From the NCBI GenBank assembly GCA_964652235.1, contig CAZZDK010000008.1:15335-79334 (forward strand): a stretch of 64,000 bases of DNA, read 5' to 3'. This document shows positions 27,619 through 37,305 of the stretch, piece by piece. This stretch comes from CAZZDK01 sp964652235. GTDB lineage: Bacteria; Pseudomonadota; Alphaproteobacteria; UBA9219. The position numbers were made by a program, and so were the translations under genes. The notes below the pieces were generated by a model, which was not told the DNA's origin, made no database searches, and saw only the letters and a list, made by a program, of their open reading frames with translations. Numbering within the stretch: the first letter of the stretch is position 1; every line of letters begins with the position of its first letter.

Positions 27619-28403
27619 ATTAGTTCTTTTCCTTTGGAAGACAAAGAGATAACGTCGTTCGCGGAAGTTTCAGGCAGAATGCCCAAGCGCCGCGCCACTT
27701 CCTGATAGGCCTCTTCGACCCGACCCAAATCCTGGCTGAAGCGATCCTGATCCATCTTTTCGTTCGTGCGCACGTCCCACAGGCGGCAATTGTCGGGGCT
27801 AAGCTCGTCGGCCAAGACGATGCGCGGGTCTTCATGGTCCCAAAAACGACCGAACTCGACCCTGAAATCCACAAGGCGCAGACCGATCCCAAGAAACAGC
27901 CCGGACAGATAATCGTTGATCCGTACCGCAAGCGACATGATTTCGTCGATTTCCTGCGGGTGGGCCCAACCGAAGGCCGTGATGTGCTCCTCGGAAACCA
28001 GCGGATTCTGAAGGTCGGCCTTTTTGTAATGAAACTCGATAATCGAACGGGGCAACTGGGTGCCCTCCGGGATGCCGAGCCTTTTCGCAAAAGCGCCTGC
28101 CGCGACGTTGCGAACGACAATCTCAAGCGGAATAATCTCAAGCTGGCGAATGAGTTGCTCGCGCATATTAAGGCGCCGCATGAAATGGGTGGGCACGCCG
28201 ATTTCGTTCAGGCGGCTCATCAGGTATTCGGAAATGCGGTTATTTAGAACGCCCTTGCCCATAATAAGACCGCGCTTCGTTCCGTTGCGCGGGGCGGCGT
28301 CGTCTTTGAAATATTGGACAAGCGTACCCGGTTCCGGTCCTTCAAAAAGAACCTTGCCGCGTCCCTCAAAGATTCGCCGTCGTTTGCCGATATGAAAATT
28401 CAT
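27615..28403 (-). CDS. purC: SAICAR synthetase, short bacterial form
   Basis: 262 residues of the standard bacterial type: [61 protein letters not shown] and [14 protein letters not shown]. Same reaction as the long-form enzyme at 11067-12062, so the window has two non-orthologous copies. Translationally coupled to purS. The short form sits in the conserved alphaproteobacterial purC-purS arrangement and is the likely housekeeping enzyme. Confidence 0.94.
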   Translation of the reverse strand: MNFHIGKRRRIFEGRGKVLFEGPEPGTLVQYFKDDAAPRNGTKRGLIMGKGVLNNRISEYLMSRLNEIGVPTHFMRRLNMREQLIRQLEIIPLEIVVRNVAAGAFAKRLGIPEGTQLPRSIIEFHYKKADLQNPLVSEEHITAFGWAHPQEIDEIMSLAVRINDYLSGLFLGIGLRLVDFRVEFGRFWDHEDPRIVLADELSPDNCRLWDVRTNEKMDQDRFSQDLGRVEEAYQEVARRLGILPETSANDVISLSSKGKELI

Positions 28404-28745
28404 GTTTTTCAGCCAGTTAAGGGGTCATCGGGGCCAGTTTTCCCGGCTCGCGGACGGGACTATAGCAGCGGGCGGGGAGGCTGACAATCAAGACGAAAAG
28501 AGGGGATGTCGCTCTTCCCCCACTATGTCCAAAAATATAGGCCTTTGCGTGTAGTTACTCCTTGCGCTGAAGCCCGTTGTGGTTAAATTCCGCCCGGAGA
28601 GGCGTGTCCCCAACTTGCTTTCTTTGGTAGTGAATCCGTTGCACTTTTAGGATCCAAGCGAACTTTGCCGTCGGGTTGAGAAAACGGCGACCCGTCTTTG
28701 TGGGCCGAAGCGCCAGTCTCCGGTATGACGCTTTTTGAGTGATTG
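28404..28745. other. Intergenic region upstream of autotransporter gene
   Basis: 342 bases between the divergent purC and autotransporter genes. No RNA gene, repeat or open frame is convincing. It must hold promoters in both directions, but I cannot point to boxes with confidence. Confidence 0.4.
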
Positions 28746-31700
28746 ATGAAAGAAAGCAAAAAACAAAGATACTCCCTAAAACTTCTCTCCTTGTGGCGAG
28801 AGATTTTTTTAGCTTTTCTTTTATCGTTTATTTCTTTTCACGCGGCCCAAGCCGCGATATGGACCGGCTCTTCGAGCTCCGATTGGTTTACGATGTCCAA
28901 CTGGGACACGGGAGCTTTGCCGACAAGCGGCACGTTCGTTTACATAGGAACAGCAACGAATGCCCCCGTTATTTCCGGCGCGGCGGCGAACGGCAATTAC
29001 GTGAATATCGGCTATACCACAAGCGGAACGCTCACAATCTCTGGCGCGGGAACGTTGACGAGCGCGAACGCCAGTTATCTCGGGGCGACGGCGGGCGCGA
29101 CGGGGACCGTCACCGTGACGGGAGCGGGCTCTTCCTGGGCCGCAGGAACCGCTCTCACCGTCGCTTCCTCGGCCAATGGAGCGTTGACGATCTCGAACGG
29201 CGGTTCCGTGACGACGACAACCACGACCACGCTGGGTAATTTGGCCGGGCTGACCGGAACGGTGACGGTGAAGGGAACCGGATCGACTTGGGGCGCAGGA
29301 GACGTTCTTTATGTCGGCAATTATGGGAATGGATACCTCTCTATCGAGGACGGGGCCGTGGCGTCCGGAAACAACGTTCAATTGGGCCGATATGCCGATT
29401 CGATAGGCCAGGCGACGATTACCGGCGCCGGAACGGAATGGAACAACGCCGGTTTCATCTATGTCGGCGCTTCGGGCAACGGATCGCTGCTTATCTCGCA
29501 AAGCGCGACGGTGACGGCGGCCAGCGCGGACATCGGTTATGCGGTCGGCTCGACCGGCACGGCGACCGTGACGACGAACGGCGTTTGGAATATCGGCGGC
29601 ATCCTTAACGTCGGGAACAGGGGCCAGGGGACCTTGACGATCTCGTCGGGCGGGATCGTCAAAGACAACTCCGCGCGGGTCGGGTATTATGCCGGATACA
29701 CGAATACGGTGACGGTAACGGGCGCTGGATCGTTGTGGCAGAACACGGCGCAGACTCAGATAGGCGATTCAGGGACTGCAATCGTCAATATCTTAGAAGG
29801 CGGCGAGCTCAGCGACAGCTACGGCGTGATCGGATACGGCACGACCGGCGTCGGAACGGTGACCATTTCCGGTTCGGGATCGGTCTGGAACAACTCCAGC
29901 TACGCTATGATAGGCAGATCGGGAACCGGAACGTTGATCGTGGAAAACGGCGGCGTCGTCAACAGCACCGACGGCGAGGTCGGACGAAACGCGACCGGCG
30001 TAGGATATGTGACCGTGACGGGAGCGGGCTCGAAATGGTTAATGAGCGGCCTTTTCCGCGTCGGCTATCTTGGCGTCGCGGACGTGACGGTATCGAGCGG
30101 CGGTTACATCAGAAATACGGGGACGGGCTATGTCGGTTTCGGTTCCGGCGGGATCGACGGAAAAATAACTGTTACAGGATCGGGGTCGATATGGGAAAAC
30201 CAGAAAGCCCTCTATATCGGCTATGCGAGTCCGGGAACCGTAACGGTCGCGGATTCCGGATCGGTGACTGCGCCGAGCATCGTTGTCGGGAGCCAATCGG
30301 GGGGAAACGGCACGTTGATTCTTCAAAGCGGCGGGACGATTACGCCTACGTCTGGGACGCTGACGCTGGCCAGCGTCGCGGGATCGACGGGGAAACTCGT
30401 GATCGGTTCCGCTTCGGGAACGGCGGCGACGGGCGCGGGCTTGCTTTCCGCCGGGACCGTCGCGTTCGGGGCGGGGACGGGATCGATCCTCTTCAATCAT
30501 ACGAGCGCGGGATATGATTTCTCGAAGACGATCACCGGAGCGGGAACGATCACGGCGCTTGCCGGCACGACGTATTTGACGGGCAATCTGGCGGGCTATA
30601 CGGGCTCGATCCTTGTGGACGGCAGCGCGGGGCTGCGGGTCGGGAACTCGTTTACGGGCAATCTCTATGTCAGCCAAAGCGGGACGTCCGGCGCCCTGAC
30701 GATTTCAGACGGCGACGATGTTTACGACGCCAACGGATATGTCGGCTATAATGCGGGCGCAAGCGGTTCCGCGACGGTCACGGGCGCAGGTTCTACCTGG
30801 ATCAATTCCAGCAGCTTAATTATCGGTAATTCGGGAACGGGGTCCCTTAATATTTCGAGCGGTGGTTCGGTTTCCGGCGCAACGGTGTCTTTAGGCGCAA
30901 ATGCGTCCGGTAACGGTACTGTTACGGTGATGGACAGCGGATCGAGTCTGTCCGCGACGACGTTGAACATCGGCGCCGGCGGCAACGGAACCCTCACGGT
31001 TTCAGGCGGCGCCGACGTAACAAGCGGGCCGACTTATATCGCCTGGGATAAGAACGGGTCGGTTTCCGTGACGGGGGCCGGTTCGACGTTAACAAGCGAC
31101 AACATCTTTTATGTCGGAATCAACGCGACTGGCGTGGGGACTCTGTCCATTGAAAACGGCGGCGTTGTGAGTAACGATTCCATTGGCGTTGTCGGCTATT
31201 ACGCCGGGGCAAAGGGGACGGTTTCCGTGACGGGCAGCGGATCGGTTTGGACGAACAACGCCGCCTTGACCGTAGGACGAGCCGGGACAGGCACGCTGAC
31301 GATTTCCAATTCGGGGTCCGTTTCCGCGACGAGCCTGATTGTCGGCGAACAGTCCGGTTCGAACGGCACGCTTGTTCTCTCAGAAGGCGGCGTCGTCACG
31401 CCTGCGTCCGGAACGTTGACTCTGGCGAGCCAGGCGGGATCGGTGGGACAATTGGTCTTCGGTTCCGCTTCGGGAACGGCGGCCAGTGCCGTCGGAGTTT
31501 TGAACGCGACGACCGTTTCGTTCGGAGCCGGAACAGGATCAATCCTCTTTAACCACACGGATTCGAATTACGATTTCTCAAAAACAGTCACGGGGTCTGG
31601 AACGATTACGGCGCTTGCCGGGACGACATATCTGTCGGGAGACTTAAGCGGCTTTACGGGAACGGCTGTCTCGACCGGGAACGCGGCCCTTTACATTACG

Positions 31701-33320
31701 GGGACCTATGGCGGCAATTTGTCGGTGGCGGATAACGCGTCTCTCACGGTTGACAGCGCGATTGCGGGAACCGTTACGGTCGGCAGCGACGGAATCTTGA
31801 ACGGAACGGGAACGCTGGGGGGCCTGACCGTTTCAAACGGCGGTACGGTCGCGCCGGGGCATTCGATCGGAACCTTGAACGTTTCGGGCGATGTGAATTT
31901 TGCGGCGGGATCGACCTACGAGGTCGAGGTCAACGCGGCGGGGCAAAGCGACTTGATCGTGGCCACCGGCGCGGCGACGATCAGCGGCGGCGCCGTTTCC
32001 GTCATCGCCGAACCCGGCGGCACTTACGGGACGAATACGACCTATACGATTTTAACGGCAGCGGGCGGCGTGACGGGAAGCTTCAGTTCGGTGAGCCTCA
32101 GCGCGCCGTTCCTGGACGGAGCCGTTTCCATGTCTTACGACTCGACGAACGTTTACGTTACGCTCACGCGCAACGGAACGAGCTTCGATTCGTGGACAAC
32201 GGCGACGACCCCAAATCAGAAGGCCGTCGCCTCGGCCATAGAGGCCATGGGAAGCGGGGCGTCTCTTTACAACATCATCGCGGGGCAACCCGATGCGCTT
32301 TCTGCGCAATCGGCCTTTCGTTCTTTGACGGGCGAGCTTCATGCCGACGTGAAGGGAAGTTTGGCGCAAGGGGCTTCCTTCTTTTCGGATATCGTGGCGG
32401 AAAGAACGGGGGCTATCGTCGCCGCATGGGAAGAGGAAGGCGGTCTGAAGTCGTGTCGCGGCCTTTGGACGCAAAGCTATGGCGACTGGCAAAACGCGGA
32501 AGGAGACGGACGGAACGCGCGAAACTTTTCCCATGAAGTTAAGGGGATCGTCTTCGGCGGTGACGGATCGCCTTTTGCGGATTCGGATTTGCGGCTGGGG
32601 ATGGTCTTCGGCTACGAACGGTCGGATTACGATCTGACCGTCGATCCGGAAAACAAAGGACAGGGGACGGCGGATCATTATCGCATCGGCGCCTACGGAT
32701 CGAAGGGGGTCGGACCTTTTTCGCTGCGCGCCGGGGCGCATTACGGCTTTCATTCGATCCGGACGGATCGTTTCGTCAGATTCGCAGGTTACGCTTCTTC
32801 ACAAAAAGCCGATTACAATGCCCAAAGTTTCGGCGGATTCGGCGAGATGGCCCTTAGCATGAACCCCATGGCCACCTTGAGGCTTGAACCGTTCGCAGGC
32901 CTTTCTTACGGCGTTGCGGCTGTTTCTTCTTTCGTTGAGACGGGAGGGGTCGGCGCTTTGCGCAGCGCAAGGGATACGTCTGGTCAGGGGGCAACAACAT
33001 TGGGGATTAGGGCGCAGAAGAAAATCGATTTATCTTGGGGGACGGGCGACGAAGGCCGTTTGGGGCAGGGCGTATGGAAGGCCCAACTTGGTTGGAAGCA
33101 TCTTTTAGGACGCGCCGCCCCGGAAGGGCGTTACAGTTTCGCGGGTTCGCGTTCCTTTGAGACGACAGGGGCCGAAATGTCCCGCGAATCCTTGATCGCG
33201 AATATGGGTTTCGGGTACGAGGTCAACGAGAGATTGTCGTTCGATCTCTCCTATGTTGGAAGTCATGCCGGAGATTCGTCTTCGAATGCCGTCAGAGGCG
33301 GACTAAGCTGGCGGTGGTAG
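28746..33320 (+). CDS. Large autotransporter with repetitive beta-helix passenger
   Basis: 1524 residues from the ATG at 28746. Extended signal peptide 1-37 (AFLLSFISFHAAQAA). The passenger, about residues 38-1180, consists of ~45-residue degenerate repeats of the pattern TVTVTGAGSxW, N, VGxxGxGTLTI, GGxV, typical of right-handed beta-helix autotransporters. Two longer homologous blocks (around 530-620 and 890-980, each with SILFNHT, YDFSKT, ITALAGTTYL) show internal duplication. APGHSIGTLNVSGDVNF marks the end of the helix. The C-terminal barrel begins near 1235 (RGLWTQSYGDWQ) and ends in Trp (GLSWRW). Secreted across the outer membrane; probably adhesive, ligand unknown. Confidence 0.92.
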   Translation: MKESKKQRYSLKLLSLWREIFLAFLLSFISFHAAQAAIWTGSSSSDWFTMSNWDTGALPTSGTFVYIGTATNAPVISGAAANGNYVNIGYTTSGTLTISGAGTLTSANASYLGATAGATGTVTVTGAGSSWAAGTALTVASSANGALTISNGGSVTTTTTTTLGNLAGLTGTVTVKGTGSTWGAGDVLYVGNYGNGYLSIEDGAVASGNNVQLGRYADSIGQATITGAGTEWNNAGFIYVGASGNGSLLISQSATVTAASADIGYAVGSTGTATVTTNGVWNIGGILNVGNRGQGTLTISSGGIVKDNSARVGYYAGYTNTVTVTGAGSLWQNTAQTQIGDSGTAIVNILEGGELSDSYGVIGYGTTGVGTVTISGSGSVWNNSSYAMIGRSGTGTLIVENGGVVNSTDGEVGRNATGVGYVTVTGAGSKWLMSGLFRVGYLGVADVTVSSGGYIRNTGTGYVGFGSGGIDGKITVTGSGSIWENQKALYIGYASPGTVTVADSGSVTAPSIVVGSQSGGNGTLILQSGGTITPTSGTLTLASVAGSTGKLVIGSASGTAATGAGLLSAGTVAFGAGTGSILFNHTSAGYDFSKTITGAGTITALAGTTYLTGNLAGYTGSILVDGSAGLRVGNSFTGNLYVSQSGTSGALTISDGDDVYDANGYVGYNAGASGSATVTGAGSTWINSSSLIIGNSGTGSLNISSGGSVSGATVSLGANASGNGTVTVMDSGSSLSATTLNIGAGGNGTLTVSGGADVTSGPTYIAWDKNGSVSVTGAGSTLTSDNIFYVGINATGVGTLSIENGGVVSNDSIGVVGYYAGAKGTVSVTGSGSVWTNNAALTVGRAGTGTLTISNSGSVSATSLIVGEQSGSNGTLVLSEGGVVTPASGTLTLASQAGSVGQLVFGSASGTAASAVGVLNATTVSFGAGTGSILFNHTDSNYDFSKTVTGSGTITALAGTTYLSGDLSGFTGTAVSTGNAALYITGTYGGNLSVADNASLTVDSAIAGTVTVGSDGILNGTGTLGGLTVSNGGTVAPGHSIGTLNVSGDVNFAAGSTYEVEVNAAGQSDLIVATGAATISGGAVSVIAEPGGTYGTNTTYTILTAAGGVTGSFSSVSLSAPFLDGAVSMSYDSTNVYVTLTRNGTSFDSWTTATTPNQKAVASAIEAMGSGASLYNIIAGQPDALSAQSAFRSLTGELHADVKGSLAQGASFFSDIVAERTGAIVAAWEEEGGLKSCRGLWTQSYGDWQNAEGDGRNARNFSHEVKGIVFGGDGSPFADSDLRLGMVFGYERSDYDLTVDPENKGQGTADHYRIGAYGSKGVGPFSLRAGAHYGFHSIRTDRFVRFAGYASSQKADYNAQSFGGFGEMALSMNPMATLRLEPFAGLSYGVAAVSSFVETGGVGALRSARDTSGQGATTLGIRAQKKIDLSWGTGDEGRLGQGVWKAQLGWKHLLGRAAPEGRYSFAGSRSFETTGAEMSRESLIANMGFGYEVNERLSFDLSYVGSHAGDSSSNAVRGGLSWRW

Positions 33321-33338
33321 GGCCTGCCCCAGATTAAT

Positions 33339-33359
33339 GAAAAATATTCCATATTTTTC
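33339..33359. terminator. AT-rich hairpin after autotransporter
   Basis: GAAAAATAT and ATATTTTTC arms around TCC, 19 bases past the stop. The U-rich right arm suits an intrinsic terminator, although the stem has little GC. Confidence 0.5.
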
Positions 33360-33453
33360 AAAATGTTATAGAAAAACTGGGTAGAGATAAAGGGGAAGTT
33401 AAAGATTTTCATTTATGGTGTGATTGGGCATTTTTTATTTTTTAGAGGAAGAT

Positions 33454-33726
33454 ATGGCGGACTCCCCAGAAGAAAAGGCGTTTAAGCCGAACGGGTCTTT
33501 TATTGTAAGAGATGACGGCGCTGTCGTCATTACGCTCGACCCCCCTGGAAAAAACAGCGCCGGCGACCAGACGGACGCGATGCTTCTTCTTTATCCGGGC
33601 GGCAGTTTCGGCGGCGTGCCCTATGCGAAGTTTATCGAGCGTCCGGGCGGTTCGTTGTATATGGATCCTCGCAGAAGAAGGGCGACGATTTTAGGTGAAG
33701 GACAACAGTTAAGAGGGCCGGGATAA
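33454..33726 (+). CDS. Small unknown protein
   Basis: 90 residues from the ATG at 33454, with AGAGGAAG six bases upstream. Soluble, no signal. Reads like a small beta domain: GSFIVRDDGAVVITLDPPGK, AMLLLYPGGSFGGVPYAKFI and RRRRATILGEG. Family not recognised. It is 18 bases upstream of the membrane HExxH gene, so the two are probably co-transcribed; a chaperone, inhibitor or partner role is conceivable but unsupported. Confidence 0.6.
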   Translation: MADSPEEKAFKPNGSFIVRDDGAVVITLDPPGKNSAGDQTDAMLLLYPGGSFGGVPYAKFIERPGGSLYMDPRRRRATILGEGQQLRGPG

Positions 33727-33744
33727 GCAAACGGCATCGATTTA

Positions 33745-35277
33745 ATGAGCATCGCTGAAGATTTCTCCTCGGCGCGAAGCGCAACCTTTCCCCGGCGAGA
33801 CCAATCCATCTCGCGCCGGGAGGGTTTTTTTGAGAGGCATCCCGGCGTTCTTCACGCTTTGGAATTCCGTCTATCTCCCCTTCTTCTTGCCGCTGGAGTG
33901 GCGGCCCTTTCTTTTCCGCTTGTTTCTGCGGCGGGGCAAGCCGCGCAGAGTCTTGTGACGTCCGGTTTTGTCCAGTCGGCTTTTTCGCTTACCGCCGCTC
34001 AGGTGACGCTGGTCTCAAGGGTGGCCGAGGGGCAGACCTCCATCATTCTCGGTCTTTCGAGCATAGGGATCGGTTTTCTTGCCGTAAAAAAGTTTCTTTC
34101 TCCTTTCGTTCGTTCTTTGATCGTTTTGCGCAAGGTGGCCGGAAAGGCCAGGCAGAGCGGGAAGAACGTTCGCACGCATTTAACGGCTATAACGAAGGAC
34201 GTTTGGGCCGACAGAAAAAATCTTTTCTCCATAGCCGCCGTTCCGCGCGCTTTACGCGATGCGGCGTTCCTCAGGGAGGAAAAAACAAAAGACGTCGTCG
34301 TTTCAAAGTCCCTGAGAATAGGAGCCGGATGTTCGAGAGAATTTGCTAGTGAGGTCGAAGAAGCTTGGAACGGACTGCCGGAAAACATTCGTTCTTTTCT
34401 AACACTGGCTAAGGTGACCGTTGAGGCGGGTCGAACGGCGCGGGAAATGAGGCTGCCGGAGGAAAAGAACAAGAAAGTGTGGCGCAACGATCCTTATAAG
34501 AGAATTTATTACGATCATGTGTGTGGTGTTTACGAAAACATTAAAAGAAAGATTAGCGTTTACGAGTTCACGCTTTGGGAAAACCTTAGTCCGGACGCCG
34601 TCGCTGTTCCCAACGTTCAAACGCTTATGGAGGGGGCTTGGCAAAGAAAACCACCGGGGGAATACGCCAAGGTGTTGCGACACGAAGCTGGCCACGCGCT
34701 TGATTTTGCTCTCGACAACACAACAAGGAATGGCCTGTGGTCGTGTCTGTCCTCCTGCCCTTCCTTTAAGGAAGCCTACGAAAAAGACGTTGCGGCGCTT
34801 GGCGGTATCAAGGCGGCGGCGGAGAAAGGGTATAAATATTTCGTTGTCTATGGAGAGTCCCTGACGAACCCCGAAATCGAGGTTGAAGAAATAAGAGCAA
34901 GAAGAGAAATCTTCGCTGAAATGTGGAGCGAGCAGTACGGGGGCTCTGTCTGCGGAAAGAAGGTGGAAAGAGATTTTCCCGCTGTTGCCGCTTGGATGAG
35001 ATCGTTTAATAAAAATTTTGAGAATTGCCTGAAGGAAGGTCCGCAAAGAGCCCTCGATTTCGCGACCTATCTTCATCGGGGGCACGAAAGCATTGAAGGA
35101 ATTGCGCGCGTTGTCGATTTCAAAGGAATATCCTACGTGCCGGACTGGGGAAGGCCGCCGCCGGAACGGGTCACCCCGCCCGGAACAACTCCACCGCCGC
35201 TTCCTTCTCAAAAAGATAGAGAAGGATTCTCAGGGCCTCCCCACGGGCGGAAGCCAGGGCCTCATCTTTCGAGATAA
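33745..35277 (+). CDS. Putative membrane-anchored HExxH zinc metallopeptidase
   Basis: 510 residues. Two hydrophobic segments (about 42-66 and 98-118) precede a charged region and a C-terminal catalytic-looking domain. The zinc motif is VLRHEAGHALDFAL (H313, E314, H317). A downstream acidic helix, EIFAEMWSEQYGG (E388, E392), could give the third zinc ligand. This HEAGHALD plus E-FAE-x(5)-Y layout recalls anthrax lethal-factor-like (ATLF) and related gluzincins, but overall similarity cannot be judged here. The Pro-rich tail overlaps the 3' end of recG antisense by 107 bases. Probably membrane-tethered; substrate unknown. Confidence 0.65.
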   Translation: MSIAEDFSSARSATFPRRDQSISRREGFFERHPGVLHALEFRLSPLLLAAGVAALSFPLVSAAGQAAQSLVTSGFVQSAFSLTAAQVTLVSRVAEGQTSIILGLSSIGIGFLAVKKFLSPFVRSLIVLRKVAGKARQSGKNVRTHLTAITKDVWADRKNLFSIAAVPRALRDAAFLREEKTKDVVVSKSLRIGAGCSREFASEVEEAWNGLPENIRSFLTLAKVTVEAGRTAREMRLPEEKNKKVWRNDPYKRIYYDHVCGVYENIKRKISVYEFTLWENLSPDAVAVPNVQTLMEGAWQRKPPGEYAKVLRHEAGHALDFALDNTTRNGLWSCLSSCPSFKEAYEKDVAALGGIKAAAEKGYKYFVVYGESLTNPEIEVEEIRARREIFAEMWSEQYGGSVCGKKVERDFPAVAAWMRSFNKNFENCLKEGPQRALDFATYLHRGHESIEGIARVVDFKGISYVPDWGRPPPERVTPPGTTPPPLPSQKDREGFSGPPHGRKPGPHLSR

Positions 35278-37237
35278 TCAGCTTCGCGTCGTCATGCGCG
35301 ATTTTAAGAAGATCGCGGTCGCGCACGAGGTCGGCCAGACGAAAGGCGGGAAGGCCGCTTTGTCGCGTGCCGAGAAGCTCGCCGGGGCCGCGCAGGCGTA
35401 GATCCTCTTCGGCGATTTGAAAACCGTCTTCGGTTTCGCGCAGCGTTCTAAGCCGTTCTTTGGCGATGTCGCCGAGCGGCCCTTGGTAAGTCAAAAGGCA
35501 GGTCGATTTTTCGCCGCCGCGTCCGATGCGGCCGCGCAGCTGGTGAAGTTGAGCGAGTCCGAAACGTTCCGCGTGTTCGACGATCATAAGCGTCGCGGCG
35601 GGAACGTCCACGCCGACCTCGATGACCGTCGTGGCGACGAGCAGGCGCGTCGCTCCCGAGACAAAGGCCTCCATGGCGCGGTCTTTCGCATCCGTCTTCA
35701 TTTGTCCGTGGACAAGTCCGACTTTGTCCGCGCCGAAACGTTTGGCTAAAAGCTCGGCGCGCTCCGCGGCGGCGGCGAGGTCGCTTTTTTCGGATTCTTC
35801 GACGAGCGGACAGACCCAATAGGCCTGCGCGCCCCTGGCAAGTTGCCGTCCCACGCCTTCGATCACCTCTTCAAGCCGCGTCATGTCGATCAGGCGCGTG
35901 TCGATGGGGTGTCGTCCCGCCGGTTTTTCGAGAATTCTTGAAACGTCCATATCGCCGTAGGCCGTAAGCGTCAGCGTGCGGGGAATAGGCGTGGCCGTCA
36001 TGACCAGGATGTCCACCCCCTTACCTTTGTTTGAGAGTTGCAAACGCTGTTGCACGCCGAAGCGGTGCTGTTCGTCCACGACGGCCAGGCCCAGGTTGGC
36101 AATCTCTACCTCTCCCTGAAACAGGGCGTGCGTCCCGACGACAAGCTTTAAGGAGCCGCTGGCAAGGCCTTCTATAACCTTTTGTCTTTCCTTGCTTTTG
36201 CTTTTCCCGATAAGAAGGCCGACCTCTATCCCCAAAGGCTTCAGAAAGCCGTTAAGCCGCCCGGCGTGTTGCTTGGCGAGGACTTCGGTCGGGGCCATCA
36301 GGGCGGCTTGGAAACCGGCTTCGACGGCCTGCAGCATGGCCATGAGCGCCACAAGGGTTTTGCCCGATCCGACGTCGCCCTGGAGGAGGCGAAGCATTCG
36401 TTTCGGGGCCGTCATGTCCTCGATGATTTCCTGGATGGCTTTTCGCTGGGCTTTAGTCAAAGCGAAGGGAAGAGAGGCTTCCAGCTTTTTTCTCAAAGTT
36501 CCCGGCGCGATGATGGCTCGCCCTCCTGCCTGTTTGTGATGGCGTCGAATGATGGCTAGCGCGAGCTGGTCGGCCAGCAGTTCGTCGTAGGCCAGACGGC
36601 GACGGGAGAGAGGTTGTTCCGTCGGATCGTGCGCAGAGAGAACGGCCTGTTTCCAGCCGGGCCATTTTTCGCGCGCCATCAGGGAGGGGTCGTTCCATTC
36701 CGGCAAAGCGGGCAGACGGGCCAGCGCCTGCTCAACCGTCTTGCGGACCATCTTGCGCGACAGCCCTTCGGTGAGGGGATAGACGGCTTCATAAGGGGGA
36801 ATCTCGTTCGCACGTTCAGGCGGCAGGGCGTAATCCGGATGGCTCATGTTCCAACCGCGCCCGAAACGCTCCAAAAGGCCGCTTACGACGACGGGTCGGT
36901 CGGTCGGGTAAAGCTTGGTAAGGTAATCGCCCTTGGCGTTGAAATAGGTGATCGTGAGGTCGTCCGTGCCGTCGGTGGCCAAAATGCGGTAAGGTTTGCC
37001 GCGACGCGCGGGCGGCGCGTGTTCGACGATTTTAAGCTTCAGCGTGGCGACGCGATCTTTTTCGGCGCGGCGAAGCTGCGGCCTATAGGTACGGTCGATA
37101 ACGCCGAACGGCAGATGCCAGAGCAGATCGACGATTTTCTCGCCGCAAAGCCGCGCGTATAAAGGGGCCATACGCGGTCCGACGCCTTTAAGCGACGTGA
37201 TCGGGGCGAAAAGCGAAAAAAGGATCTGGGGACGCAT
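35171..37237 (-). CDS. recG: ATP-dependent DNA helicase RecG
   Basis: 688 residues. Branch-migration helicase that remodels stalled forks. An N-terminal wedge/OB domain (about 60-160) is followed by SF2 motifs: LLQGDVGSGKTLVA (Walker A), VVDEQHRFGVQQR (DEQH), TATPIPRTL, then LVHGQMKTDAKDRAM, VIEVGVDVPAA and QLRGRIGRGG. The C-terminus EALRILLYLFEKEAAVELF is normal, so its 3' end is genuine and the overlap is due to the neighbour's tail. Divergent from mfd, with 68 bases between. Confidence 0.97.
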   Translation of the reverse strand: MRPQILFSLFAPITSLKGVGPRMAPLYARLCGEKIVDLLWHLPFGVIDRTYRPQLRRAEKDRVATLKLKIVEHAPPARRGKPYRILATDGTDDLTITYFNAKGDYLTKLYPTDRPVVVSGLLERFGRGWNMSHPDYALPPERANEIPPYEAVYPLTEGLSRKMVRKTVEQALARLPALPEWNDPSLMAREKWPGWKQAVLSAHDPTEQPLSRRRLAYDELLADQLALAIIRRHHKQAGGRAIIAPGTLRKKLEASLPFALTKAQRKAIQEIIEDMTAPKRMLRLLQGDVGSGKTLVALMAMLQAVEAGFQAALMAPTEVLAKQHAGRLNGFLKPLGIEVGLLIGKSKSKERQKVIEGLASGSLKLVVGTHALFQGEVEIANLGLAVVDEQHRFGVQQRLQLSNKGKGVDILVMTATPIPRTLTLTAYGDMDVSRILEKPAGRHPIDTRLIDMTRLEEVIEGVGRQLARGAQAYWVCPLVEESEKSDLAAAAERAELLAKRFGADKVGLVHGQMKTDAKDRAMEAFVSGATRLLVATTVIEVGVDVPAATLMIVEHAERFGLAQLHQLRGRIGRGGEKSTCLLTYQGPLGDIAKERLRTLRETEDGFQIAEEDLRLRGPGELLGTRQSGLPAFRLADLVRDRDLLKIAHDDAKLIISKDEALASARGEALRILLYLFEKEAAVELFRAG

Positions 37238-37305
37238 AAGAGCAGGCTAGCACCAAAGGCGCCGTTTCTCTATAGTCCGCGCTTTGCGGGGAAAAACGTT
37301 AACCA

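Noticed and set aside
29000..31560. CRISPR-like or tandem DNA repeats
   Set aside because: The repeating pattern is in the encoded protein (beta-helix rungs); the DNA repeats are degenerate and lie in an uninterrupted frame.
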